From NCBI RefSeq assembly GCF_022698165.1, contig NZ_JALDAY010000020.1, positions 62,001 through 126,000 on the forward strand: a stretch of DNA of 64,000 nt. The letters are read 5' to 3'. Positions within the stretch are counted from its first letter, which is position 1. Each line of letters opens with the position of its first letter. The notes below the pieces were generated by a model that was not told the DNA's origin, did no database searches, and saw nothing but the letters and a program-made list of their open reading frames with translations. Below, one piece after another: positions 56,455 through 64,000 of this stretch. The DNA comes from Streptomyces cylindrosporus (GTDB taxonomy: Bacteria > Actinomycetota > Actinomycetes > Streptomycetales > Streptomycetaceae). The translations under genes were made by a program, and so were the position numbers.

Positions 56455-57792
56455 TCAGACACGCGCCTCGGGCAGCTCCGGCCGGTTGGCCGCGAGCCGG
56501 TCGCCGATGTCCCTGAGGCCCGCCAGGTCGTGCACATCGCCGGGCAGCGCGGCCACTTCGGCCACCGCCACCTCGGGGTGGAGTGCCGTGAAACGGTCGC
56601 GCGTGCGCTGCTCGCGGGAGAGCAGCTGCATACGCTCGGCGTGCAGCCTCAGCAGGCCCGCGGTGAGCCGGTCGACGTCCCGATCCGCCCCGGGGGAGTG
56701 GGGCTCGGAGACGGGAGACCCGTCGGCCGCGGGCGCCGCGGCGGGCTCGGATGCGGGAGATTCTGAACTGCCGTACGTGTCGGGAGAGTTACGAAGTCCA
56801 GCTTTCCCGCCGTCCTGATCGACAATGCGGGGCTCCACAAGATTTTCCGCGGCGGCGAGCGCACGCTCGGCGGACAGCCGGTCGGCGCCGCTGCCGTGGA
56901 CGCGGTTGAGCACCAGTCCGGCCAGCGGCATGTCCTCGGCCGCCAGCCGCTCCACGAAGTACGCGGCCTCGCGCAGCGCGTCCCGCTCCGGCGCCGCGAC
57001 CACGAGGAACGCCGTCCCGGGCGCCTGCAGCAGCTTGTACGTGGCGTCCGCGCGCGTGCGGAAACCGCCGAAGGTCGTGTCCATCGCGGCCACGAACGTC
57101 TGGACGTCCTTGAGGAGTTGGCCGCCCAGCAGCTTGCCGAGGGTGCCGGTCATCATCGACATCCCGACGTTCAGGAACTTCATCCCCGCCCGGCCGCCGA
57201 GCTTGGCCGGCGCGGTCAGCAGCCGGATCAGCCGGCCGTCCAGGAACGAGCCCAGCCGCTTGGGCGCGTCCAGGAAGTCCAGCGCCGAGCGGGACGGCGG
57301 GGTGTCCACGACGATCAGGTCCCACTCGTCCCGGGCCCGCAGCTGGCCCAGCTTCTCCATCGCCATGTACTCCTGCGTGCCCGCGAAGCCCGCCGAGAGC
57401 GACTGGTAGAACGGGTTCGACAGGATCGCGGCCGCCCGCTCGCGGTCCGCGTGCGCCTCGACGATCTCGTCGAAGGTGCGCTTCATGTCGAGCATCATCG
57501 CGTGCAGTTCGCCGTCGCCGTCCACGCCCTTCACGCGGCGCGGGGTGTTGTCGAGCGAGTCGATGCCCATGGACTGGGCCAGGCGGCGGGCCGGGTCGAT
57601 GGTCAGCACGACGACCTTCCGGCCGCGCTCCGCGGCGCGCAGGCCCAGGGCAGCGGCCGTGGTGGTCTTGCCGACCCCGCCGGAGCCGCAGCACACCACG
57701 ATCCGGGTCTGCGGATCGTCGATCAGCGGGTCGACGTCGAGCACGCGCGTGGCGGAGATGCCGTGCTGGGTGGTGGCCGGGTCCGGACTCAT
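56455..57792 (-). CDS. ArsA/Get3-like P-loop ATPase (second of pair)
   Basis: 445 aa. Deviant Walker A CCGSGGVGKTTTAAALGLRA near 35-50, switch I LTIDPARRLAQSMG, LIVVDTPPSRSALDFL (switch II), LVLNRVHGS. An Ala/Pro/Ser-rich insert (about 325-375) is followed by a helical end with RDRFTALHPEVAVAEV. Start overlaps the stop of its partner (ATGA). The pair is conserved next to wblA; cargo is unknown, and no arsenical genes are nearby. Confidence 0.9.
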   Translation of the reverse strand: MSPDPATTQHGISATRVLDVDPLIDDPQTRIVVCCGSGGVGKTTTAAALGLRAAERGRKVVVLTIDPARRLAQSMGIDSLDNTPRRVKGVDGDGELHAMMLDMKRTFDEIVEAHADRERAAAILSNPFYQSLSAGFAGTQEYMAMEKLGQLRARDEWDLIVVDTPPSRSALDFLDAPKRLGSFLDGRLIRLLTAPAKLGGRAGMKFLNVGMSMMTGTLGKLLGGQLLKDVQTFVAAMDTTFGGFRTRADATYKLLQAPGTAFLVVAAPERDALREAAYFVERLAAEDMPLAGLVLNRVHGSGADRLSAERALAAAENLVEPRIVDQDGGKAGLRNSPDTYGSSESPASEPAAAPAADGSPVSEPHSPGADRDVDRLTAGLLRLHAERMQLLSREQRTRDRFTALHPEVAVAEVAALPGDVHDLAGLRDIGDRLAANRPELPEARV

Positions 57793-58766
57793 GACATCCC
57801 CTGCTTCCGCAGCTCCGTGGCCAGCTCGTACAGCCCCGCCAGGTCCATTCCCTCGGCGAGCAGCGGCAGTTCGTGCAACGGCAGGCCCTGCTCGGCGAGG
57901 ACCGCGCGCTGTTCGTGCTCCAGTGCGTACCGCTCGGCGTACTCGGCGGCCTGGGTCAGCAGGGGGTCCACCAGCTTCTCGGCGTTCCCTCCCCGCCGCG
58001 CCCCGCCCAGCCCCGCCGTCGACAGTGCCCTCGCGACAGAAGAACGCGGCACGCTCCGTACGAGTTCCAGATCCGCCGCGTCCAACACCTCGGGGCGCAC
58101 CATGTTCACCACGATCCGGCCCACCGGGAGCTTCGCCGCGCGCAGTTCGGCGATGCCGTCCGCGGTCTCCTGGACCGGCATCTCCTCCAGGAGCGTGACC
58201 AGGTGCACGGCCGTCTCCTTGGACTTCAGCACCCGCATCACGGCCTGCGCCTGATTGTGTATCGGCCCTATCTTCGCGAGGCCCGCCACCTCGTCGTTCA
58301 CGTTCAGGAAGCGGGTGATGCGGCCCGTCGGGGGCGCGTCCATGATCACGTAGTCGTACGCGAACCGCCCGGCCCTGTCCTTCCTGCGCACCGCCTCGCA
58401 CGCCTTGCCGGTCAGGAGTACGTCCCTGAGGCCGGGCGCGATGGTGGTGGCGAAGTCGATTGCGCCGAGCTTCTTCAGGGCTCTGCCCGCGCCCCCGAGC
58501 TTGTAGAACATCTGGAGGTAGTCCAGAAGGGCCAGTTCGGGGTCGATGGCGAGGGCGTACACCTCCCCGCCCCCTGGAGCGACGGCGATCTTCCGCTCCT
58601 CGTAGGGCAGCGCTTCCGTCTCGAAGAGCTGCGCGATGCCCTGCCGGCCCTCGACCTCGACGAGAAGCGTCCGCTTCCCCTCCGTCGCGAGGGCCAACGC
58701 GAGGGCGGCGGCGACCGTGGTCTTTCCGGTCCCGCCCTTGCCGCTGACGACCTGGAGCCTGCTCAC
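57789..58766 (-). CDS. ArsA/Get3-like P-loop ATPase (first of pair)
   Basis: 325 aa. Deviant Walker A SGKGGTGKTTVAAALALALA at 8-27, YDYVIMDAPPTGRITRFL (switch II), VHLVTLLEEMPVQETADG, VGRIVVNMVRP. Shorter than its partner, with which it probably makes a heterodimer in place of the pseudo-duplicated ArsA. Operon of two genes, divergent from the DUF4177 gene. Confidence 0.9.
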   Translation of the reverse strand: MSRLQVVSGKGGTGKTTVAAALALALATEGKRTLLVEVEGRQGIAQLFETEALPYEERKIAVAPGGGEVYALAIDPELALLDYLQMFYKLGGAGRALKKLGAIDFATTIAPGLRDVLLTGKACEAVRRKDRAGRFAYDYVIMDAPPTGRITRFLNVNDEVAGLAKIGPIHNQAQAVMRVLKSKETAVHLVTLLEEMPVQETADGIAELRAAKLPVGRIVVNMVRPEVLDAADLELVRSVPRSSVARALSTAGLGGARRGGNAEKLVDPLLTQAAEYAERYALEHEQRAVLAEQGLPLHELPLLAEGMDLAGLYELATELRKQGMS

Positions 58767-58861
58767 GTCTTCGAGCCTAACCAGTCCCTGTGCGGATCAC
58801 GCGAAGGCCTGTGGACAACTCGACAGCGGACGGCCGCCGGGCAGCGGCTAAAGTCGGCCAC

Positions 58862-59020
58862 ATGACCAAGTGGGAATACGCAACCGTGCCTCTGCTCGTC
58901 CATGCCACGAAGCAGATTCTGGACACCTGGGGCGAGGACGGCTGGGAGCTCGTCCAGGTCGTGCCCGGGCCGAACAACCCGGAGCAGCTGGTGGCCTACC
59001 TGAAGCGGGAGAAGGCGTGA
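58862..59020 (+). CDS. DUF4177-like small protein
   Basis: 52 aa. MTKWEYATVPLLVHATKQIL followed by DTWGEDGWELVQVVPGPN is the standard DUF4177 pattern. The stop overlaps the next ATG (TGATG), so it is coupled to the RidA gene. Function unknown; too small for many predictors. Confidence 0.9.
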   Translation: MTKWEYATVPLLVHATKQILDTWGEDGWELVQVVPGPNNPEQLVAYLKREKA

Positions 59021-59487
59021 TGGGCGCCGTCGACGCGCGCCTCGCCGAGCTGGGCCTGACGCTGCCGGAGGTCGTCCCGCCGCTGGCCGCCTACCAGCCG
59101 GCCGTGCAGTCGGGCGTCTACGTGTACACGGCCGGCCAGCTCCCCATGGTCGAGGGCAAGCTGCCCGTCACCGGCAAGGTCGGCGCGGAGGTCACGCCGG
59201 AGGAGGCCAAGGAACTGGCCCGAACCTGCGCCCTGAACGCCCTGGCCGCGGTCAAGTCGGTCACCGGCGACCTGGACCGCATCGCGCGCGTGGTGAAGGT
59301 CGTCGGCTTCGTCGCCTCGGCCTCCGACTTCACCGGCCAGCCCGGCGTGGTCAACGGCGCGAGCGAACTGCTCGGCGAGGTCCTCGGCGACAAGGGCGTG
59401 CACGCGCGCAGCGCGGTGGGCGTCGCGGTGCTGCCGCTGGACGCGCCGGTCGAGGTCGAGATCCAGGTCGAGCTCACTGAGGCGTAG
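59020..59487 (+). CDS. RidA/YjgF-family protein
   Basis: 155 aa. PAVQSGVYVYTAGQLPMVEG, EEAKELARTCALNALAAVKS, IARVVKVVGFVASASDFTGQ, and the end GVHARSAVGVAVLPLDAPVE with the conserved Arg. The family hydrolyses reactive enamines/imines. Coupled to the DUF4177 gene. Confidence 0.93.
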   Translation: MGAVDARLAELGLTLPEVVPPLAAYQPAVQSGVYVYTAGQLPMVEGKLPVTGKVGAEVTPEEAKELARTCALNALAAVKSVTGDLDRIARVVKVVGFVASASDFTGQPGVVNGASELLGEVLGDKGVHARSAVGVAVLPLDAPVEVEIQVELTEA

Positions 59488-59583
59488 GGCCTGTCGCGAA
59501 AGGCCCTGGCCGCCGACCCCTGGCCGACGCTCTGACCTCGGGGACCTCTCGAACATTCGCGCACCACGGGATAGCCTCCGCCC

Positions 59584-60459
59584 ATGGCGAATGGGCAGTG
59601 GTTTCCGCAGGACTGGCCGGAACGCATCCGTGCGCTCGCCGAGGGCACGCTCACCCCGGTCGTCCCCAAGCGCGCGGCCACCGTCATGCTCCTGAAGGAC
59701 ACCGGCAGCGGCCCCGCCGTCCACATGCTGCGCAGACGCGCCTCCATGGCCTTCGCCGGAGGCGCGTACGCCTATCCGGGCGGCGGCGTCGACCCGCGCG
59801 ACGACGAGCACCACATCCGCTGGGCGGGCCCCACGCGCGCGTGGTGGGCCGAACGCCTCGGCGTGGACGAGGCCGCCGCCCAGGCGATCGTCTGCGCGGC
59901 CGTGCGCGAGACGTACGAGGAGGCGGGCGTCCTGCTCGCCGGGCCCTCCGCCGACTCCGTGGTCGGCGACACCACGGGCGAGGACTGGGAGGCGAACCGC
60001 GCGGCGCTGGTCGCCCGTGAGTTCTCCTTCGCCGAGTTCCTGGACCGCCGCGGCCTGGTGCTCCGCTCCGACCTGCTGGGCGCCTGGACCCGCTGGATCA
60101 CCCCCGAGTTCGAGTCCCGCCGCTACGACACCTTCTTCTTCGTCGCCGCCCTCCCGCACGGCCAGCGCACCCGCAACGCCTCCACGGAGGCCGACCGCAC
60201 GGTGTGGACCCGGCCCGCGGAGGCCGCCGACGGCTACGACAAGGGCGAGCTGCTGATGATGCCGCCCACCATCGCGACCCTGCGCCAGCTGATCCCGTAC
60301 GACACGGCCGCCGACGCGCTCGCCGCGGCTCCCGGCCGCGACATGACCGCCGTACTGGCGAAGGCCCGCCTGGAGGACGGCGAGATCGTGCTGACCTGGC
60401 CGGGCCACGACGAGTTCACCAAGCACATCCCGACCGACCTCCCGACGGGTGGAGCCTGA
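59584..60459 (+). CDS. NUDIX hydrolase
   Basis: 291 aa. The Nudix box is YPGGGVDP ... AAVRETYEEAGVLL near 63-118, with a long insert between the Gly-rich part and RExxEE, as in eukaryotic NUDT19-like members. FFFVAALPHGQRT and WTRPAEAADGYDKGELLMMP follow. Probably hydrolyses a nucleoside diphosphate derivative or CoA ester. Followed after 2 bp by the MBL gene. Confidence 0.92.
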   Translation: MANGQWFPQDWPERIRALAEGTLTPVVPKRAATVMLLKDTGSGPAVHMLRRRASMAFAGGAYAYPGGGVDPRDDEHHIRWAGPTRAWWAERLGVDEAAAQAIVCAAVRETYEEAGVLLAGPSADSVVGDTTGEDWEANRAALVAREFSFAEFLDRRGLVLRSDLLGAWTRWITPEFESRRYDTFFFVAALPHGQRTRNASTEADRTVWTRPAEAADGYDKGELLMMPPTIATLRQLIPYDTAADALAAAPGRDMTAVLAKARLEDGEIVLTWPGHDEFTKHIPTDLPTGGA

Positions 60460-60461
60460 GC

Positions 60462-61292
60462 ATGACCGACGCCGCAGCCCTCCCCGGCCAGCCGCGCGGC
60501 GGGGTCCTCACCGGCCCCGCCACCCCGCGGGCCGTCAACGTCCTGGCGCCCAACGCCTCGGTGATGACGCTCGACGGCACCAACACCTGGATCCTCGCCG
60601 AGCCGGACTCCGAGCTGGCCGTCGTGGTCGACCCCGGTCCGCTGGACGAAGGCCATCTGCGCAACGTCGTCGACACCGCCGAGAAGGCCGGCAAGCGCAT
60701 CGCCCTGACCCTGCTCACGCACGGCCACCCGGACCACGCGGAGGGCGCCGCGCGCTTCGCCGGGCTGACCGGCACCAAGGTGCGGGCGCTGGACCCGGCG
60801 CTGCGGCTGGGCGACGAGGGGCTGGCCGCCGGGGACGTGGTCGAGGCCGGCGGCCTGGAGCTCAGAGTCGTACCGACCCCCGGCCACACCTCGGACTCCC
60901 TCTGCTTCCATCTCCCGGCCGACCAGGCCGTCCTCACCGGCGACACCGTGCTGGGCCGCGGCACGACGGTCGTGGCGCACCCCGACGGCCGCTTGGGCGA
61001 CTACCTGGACTCGCTACGACGCCTGCGCTCGCTCACGGTCGACGACGGCGTCCACACGGTGCTCCCCGGCCACGGCCCGGTCCTGGAGGACGCCCAGGGC
61101 GCCGTCGAGTTCTACCTCGCCCACCGCGCCCACCGCCTCGCCCAGGTCGAGACGGCCGTGGAGGACGGCTACCGCACCCCGACCCAGGTCGTCGCCCATG
61201 TCTACGCGGACGTGGACCGCTCCCTGTGGCCGGCCGCGGAACTGTCGGTGCGCGCACACCTGGACTACCTGGAGGAGCACGGCCTGATCTAG
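60462..61292 (+). CDS. MBL-fold metallohydrolase
   Basis: 276 aa. Metal motif THGHPDHAEGA near 87, then TPGHTSDSLCF, TGDTVLGRG and LPGHGP. C-terminal winged helix like LACTB2 (AHRAHRLAQVETAVEDGYRT, AVWPAAE-like LWPAAELSVRAHLDYLE). LACTB2 relatives are RNA or beta-lactam-like hydrolases; substrate open. 2 bp after the NUDIX gene, one operon. Confidence 0.92.
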   Translation: MTDAAALPGQPRGGVLTGPATPRAVNVLAPNASVMTLDGTNTWILAEPDSELAVVVDPGPLDEGHLRNVVDTAEKAGKRIALTLLTHGHPDHAEGAARFAGLTGTKVRALDPALRLGDEGLAAGDVVEAGGLELRVVPTPGHTSDSLCFHLPADQAVLTGDTVLGRGTTVVAHPDGRLGDYLDSLRRLRSLTVDDGVHTVLPGHGPVLEDAQGAVEFYLAHRAHRLAQVETAVEDGYRTPTQVVAHVYADVDRSLWPAAELSVRAHLDYLEEHGLI

Positions 61293-61323
61293 GCCGCTAC
61301 ATCAGCCTGGGCCCGCAACGGCG

Positions 61324-61998
61324 TCAGCGCGAGCGCTTGGCCAGCCTTTCGACGTCCAGGAGGATGACCGCCCGTGCCTCCAGGCGGAGCCAGCCACGCT
61401 GGGCGAAGTCGGCCAGCGCCTTGTTGACCGTCTCGCGGGACGCGCCGACCAGCTGGGCCAGCTCCTCCTGCGTCAGGTCGTGCACGACGTGGATGCCCTC
61501 CTCGGACTGCACACCGAAACGGCGGGACAGGTCCAGCAGGGCGCGCGCCACACGGCCGGGCACGTCGGAGAAGACCAGGTCGGACATCGCGTCGTTGGTC
61601 TTGCGCAGGCGGCGCGCGACGGCGCGCAGCAGGGCGCCGGCGACCTCGGGGCGCGCGCTCAGCCAGGGCTGCAGGTCGCCGTGGCCGAGACCGAGCAGCT
61701 TGACCTCGGTCAGCGCGGTGGCCGTGGCCGTGCGCGGACCCGGGTCGAACAGCGACAGTTCGCCGATCAGTTCACTGGGGCCGACGACGGCGAGCATGTT
61801 CTCGCGGCCGTCGGGGGAGGTGCGGTGCAGCTTGACCTTGCCCTCGGTCACCACATAGAGGCGGTCACCGGGGTCGCCCTCGTGGAAGAGCGAGTCGCCG
61901 CGCGCGAGGGTCACCTCACTCATGGAGGCGCGGAGCTCCGCGGCCTGCTCGTCGTCGAGCGCCGCGAAGAGCGGGTTCCGCCGCAGAACGTCGTCCAC
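61324..61998 (-). CDS. crp: Crp/Fnr-type cyclic AMP receptor protein
   Basis: 224 aa from GTG 61998 with GGAGAGAA upstream. Cyclic-nucleotide domain 8-120 (GDPGDRLYVVTEGKVKLHRT, ENMLAVVGPSELIGELSLFD, PGPRTATATAL), long C helix, and winged helix-turn-helix (LTQEELAQLVGASRETVNKA). Matches Streptomyces Crp, which affects germination and antibiotic production, almost residue for residue as far as I recall. Divergent from nth. Confidence 0.95.
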   Translation of the reverse strand: MDDVLRRNPLFAALDDEQAAELRASMSEVTLARGDSLFHEGDPGDRLYVVTEGKVKLHRTSPDGRENMLAVVGPSELIGELSLFDPGPRTATATALTEVKLLGLGHGDLQPWLSARPEVAGALLRAVARRLRKTNDAMSDLVFSDVPGRVARALLDLSRRFGVQSEEGIHVVHDLTQEELAQLVGASRETVNKALADFAQRGWLRLEARAVILLDVERLAKRSR

Positions 61999-62205
61999 GA
62001 GTTCTCTCCTTGTCGACCTGCTCAGGGGATCTTGCTCCCCCTTGGTACCAGGGGACCGTGCTCCCCATTTTGCCGGACGGTCCAAACAGTGTGATCTGTC
62101 ACAAGGATGCCGCACAGGTGTCCCGAGGTAAGCGGCAGGGGTCCAATTGGGGGCTGATCTCCGGGGGCCGGGGCGGATGTCAGTGTCGGGCTCTAGGCTG
62201 GCCGG

Positions 62206-63333
62206 GTGTCCAAATCGCCGGTGAGAGCACAGGCCAAGGGGGCTGGGCGGGTGGTTGTACGTCGTGATTCCGCTGTGGGCGAACAAGACTCCGGTGGCGG
62301 AAAGAAACCGGCAAAAGCGACAAAGAAGGCTGCGGTCAAGAAGGCCTCCACGGCAGGTGGGGGCGTGAAAAAGTCGGCGGCTGTGAAGAAGGCGGCGCCG
62401 GCGAAGAAGACGGCGGCCGTGAAGAAGACAGCTGCCGTGAAGAAGTCCGCCGCCGTCAAGAAGTCCGCAGCCGTCAAGAAGGCGACCGTCGCTCCCAAGA
62501 AGGCCGCGGCTGCCGTCGAGGGCGTGCCGGCCGCGAAGACCGTCGCCAAGCCGCCCAAGGGGGAGTCGCAGACGGCTCTCGTCCGCCGTGCCCGCCGTAT
62601 CAACCGCGAGCTGGCCGAGGTGTATCCGTACGCCCACCCGGAGCTGGACTTCGAGAACCCCTTCCAGCTCGTGGTCGCGACCGTGCTGTCCGCGCAGACC
62701 ACCGACCTGAGGGTCAACCAGACGACACCGGCCCTCTTCGCGAAGTACCCCACGCCCGAGGATCTGGCCGCGGCCAACCCCGAGGAGGTCGAGGAGATCC
62801 TCCGTCCGACCGGCTTCTTCCGGGCGAAGACCAAGTCGGTGATAGGGCTGTCGAAGGCGCTGGTGGAGCAGTTCGGCGGCGAGGTGCCCGGCAGACTGGA
62901 GGACCTGGTCAAGCTGCCCGGCGTCGGCCGCAAGACGGCGTTCGTGGTGCTCGGGAACGCGTTCGGGCGACCCGGCATCACCGTGGACACGCACTTCCAG
63001 CGGCTGGTGAAGCGCTGGCAGTGGACCGACCAGACCGACCCGGACAAGATCGAGGCGGCGGTGGGAGCGCTCTTCCCCAGGAGCGACTGGACGGACCTCT
63101 CGCACCACGTGATCTGGCACGGCCGCCGCATCTGCCACGCCCGCAAGCCCGCGTGCGGCGTCTGCCCCATCGCCCCGCTCTGCCCGGCGTACGGCGAGGG
63201 GGAGACGGACCCCGAGAAGGCGAAGAAGCTCCTCAAGTACGAGAAGGGCGGCTTCCCGGGCCAGCGCCTGAAGCCCCCGCAGGCTTATCTGGACGCGGGC
63301 GGCAAGGCGGCACCGCCACTGGGGGCCGGGTGA
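62206..63333 (+). CDS. nth: Endonuclease III (Nth) with Lys/Ala histone H1-like tail
   Basis: 375 aa, GTG start. Residues about 30-110 are Lys/Ala/Val repeats (KKAAVKKAS, KKTAAVKKTAAVKKSAAVKK), like the tail of histone H1 and of actinobacterial HupS-type proteins. The catalytic domain follows: SAQTTDLRVNQTTPALF, helix-hairpin-helix LPGVGRKTA with Lys243, catalytic Asp261 (VDTHFQRL; the K-D spacing of 18 equals E. coli K120-D138), and the iron-sulfur loop CHARKPACGVCPIAPLC. It removes oxidised pyrimidines. The tail is 120 residues beyond the E. coli enzyme. Confidence 0.94.
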   Translation: MSKSPVRAQAKGAGRVVVRRDSAVGEQDSGGGKKPAKATKKAAVKKASTAGGGVKKSAAVKKAAPAKKTAAVKKTAAVKKSAAVKKSAAVKKATVAPKKAAAAVEGVPAAKTVAKPPKGESQTALVRRARRINRELAEVYPYAHPELDFENPFQLVVATVLSAQTTDLRVNQTTPALFAKYPTPEDLAAANPEEVEEILRPTGFFRAKTKSVIGLSKALVEQFGGEVPGRLEDLVKLPGVGRKTAFVVLGNAFGRPGITVDTHFQRLVKRWQWTDQTDPDKIEAAVGALFPRSDWTDLSHHVIWHGRRICHARKPACGVCPIAPLCPAYGEGETDPEKAKKLLKYEKGGFPGQRLKPPQAYLDAGGKAAPPLGAG

Positions 63334-64000
63334 CGGGGCTGTCCACGGGGGGCGGCGATGGGGTGTCGGGCTGGGCGGGGGCGGGGGGAGTGCCGGTGCC
63401 CGCGCCGGTGCCGGTTCCGGCGTTGGTGTTGGTGTCGGTTCCGGTGACGGTCGGCGGGCTGCGGGCGGCCGGCTGTTCGGCGTCGCCCGGCCGGTCGCGG
63501 ACGGCGGGTGGGTCGGCGCCGGACCGCCGACTGGCGGCACCTCGGCCGACGGGGTTGCTGTCCGGGGAGCTGCGGTTGAGGGAGCTCGGGTCGGCGGGGC
63601 TGCGGTCTGGGGAGCTGCGGTTGAGGGAGCTCGGGTCGGCGGGGCTGCGGTCCGGGGAGCCGCGGTTGAGAGGGCCCAAGTCGACGGAGCTGTGGGTCTC
63701 GGAGCGCCCTTCGATGAAATCCCTGCCGGCGGAGCCGCGGGTACCGGCGCTCGGCCTCAGGGAGTCCCTGCCGTCGAAGCTCCGGGTGTTTGGGGCTCAG
63801 GTATCGGGGCCTTGCCTGGCGGAGTCCCTGCGGACGGGGCTCCGGGTGTTTGAGCCCCGGGCGTCGGGGCCGCGCCTGACGGAGTCCCTGCCGTCGGAGT
63901 CCCGCGTGTTTGAGCCCCAGATGTCGGAGCCTCGCTCGACGGAACCCCCGCCGGCGAAGCCCCTGCTGGCGAAGTCCTTGCCGACGAAGCCCCCGCCGAC
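63330..64000 (+). CDS. Repeat-rich frame, coupled to nth and open to window end
   Basis: A frame begins with GTG overlapping the nth stop (GTGA) and stays open for 223 codons to the edge. N-terminus is Gly/Val/Pro-rich (VPVPAPVPVPALVLVSVPVT). Then come two and a half 15-residue repeats (LRELGSAGLRSGELR) and three 20-residue repeats (ESLxxxxRVFxPxxSxPxxx). All periods are multiples of three. No family recognised. The opposite strand is also open over 63233-63679, so coding is not certain. In S. coelicolor a NUDIX gene follows nth, as I recall; this could be an extended version or a different gene. Confidence 0.35.
   Translation, partial: MTGLSTGGGDGVSGWAGAGGVPVPAPVPVPALVLVSVPVTVGGLRAAGCSASPGRSRTAGGSAPDRRLAAPRPTGLLSGELRLRELGSAGLRSGELRLRELGSAGLRSGEPRLRGPKSTELWVSERPSMKSLPAEPRVPALGLRESLPSKLRVFGAQVSGPCLAESLRTGLRVFEPRASGPRLTESLPSESRVFEPQMSEPRSTEPPPAKPLLAKSLPTKPPP
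63561..63695. repeat. 45-bp tandem repeat
   Basis: Units at 63561, 63606 and 63651. The first two are identical but for one base, and the third decays after about 20 bp. GGAGCTGCGGTTGAGGGAGC is the common part. Confidence 0.85.
63762..63941. repeat. 60-bp tandem repeat, three units
   Basis: Units start at 63762, 63822 and 63882, each with GAGTCCCTGC at the beginning and CGxGTGTTTG in the middle. A weak fourth copy starts at 63942 and an earlier partial one near 63716. Confidence 0.8.

Noticed and set aside
63233..63679. Minus-strand frame across the 45-bp repeats
   Set aside because: It overlaps the 3' end of nth, has no ribosome site and is Pro/Arg/Ser-rich. The plus-strand frame coupled to nth is a better, though uncertain, candidate.

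Overview
This window is high-G+C actinobacterial DNA, almost certainly from a Streptomyces chromosome. Nearly all codons end in G or C, GTG and TTG starts are common, and the gene order (ask-asd, sigma factor, PBP, wblA, two ArsA-type ATPases, RidA, NUDIX, MBL, crp, nth) is the one I recall from the S. coelicolor SCO3615 to SCO3570 region. That comparison is from memory, not from a search.

Layout. 1-8344: two paralogous NB-ARC/TPR (STAND) proteins, the first cut by the window edge. They flank an SgcJ/SnoaL-like secreted protein, an OmpR-type two-component system, and a cyclodipeptide synthase-P450 pair that looks like the mycobacterial Rv2275-CYP121 (mycocyclosin) pair. 8488-20326: ask-asd, an ECF sigma factor with a membrane partner, SURF1, an S9 peptidase, a double-RCK membrane protein and a permease/TIGR03943 pair. 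20372-26146: an SDR/XRE divergent pair around a large compound palindrome, then TetR and a VOC-SDR-ALDH operon. 26147-30254: a decayed, variable interval with a lipoprotein, a fossil of an McrA-like (sulfur-recognising) restriction protein, and a DUF4041/GIY-YIG protein.

30255-50767: a complete actinomycete integrative and conjugative element (AICE, about 20.5 kb) inserted in the 3' end of a tRNA-Pro(CGG) gene and bounded by a 45-bp direct repeat. It carries, in order: a pair of HEPN/zinc-finger proteins with a GNAT; a HAD hydrolase facing a three-gene operon (XRE-kinase, small P-loop kinase, 6PGDH-like dehydrogenase); a GntR regulator; an rrn-like boxB/boxA leader; SpdB-type and TraB (FtsK-like) transfer genes; a repeat array that is a good clt candidate; a C5-type DNA methyltransferase; a Prim-Pol and helicase-like replication pair; an iteron origin; xis; and an integrase with a LacI-type helix-turn-helix inserted in its catalytic domain. 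The two cargo blocks are the best candidates for an undescribed system.

50842-63333: conserved chromosomal housekeeping genes (Pr6Pr membrane protein, metallophosphoesterase, YqeY, PBP1, wblA, ATPase pair, DUF4177, RidA, NUDIX, MBL, crp, and nth with a histone H1-like tail). The window closes in a repeat-rich reading frame, starting at 63330, that runs off the edge.
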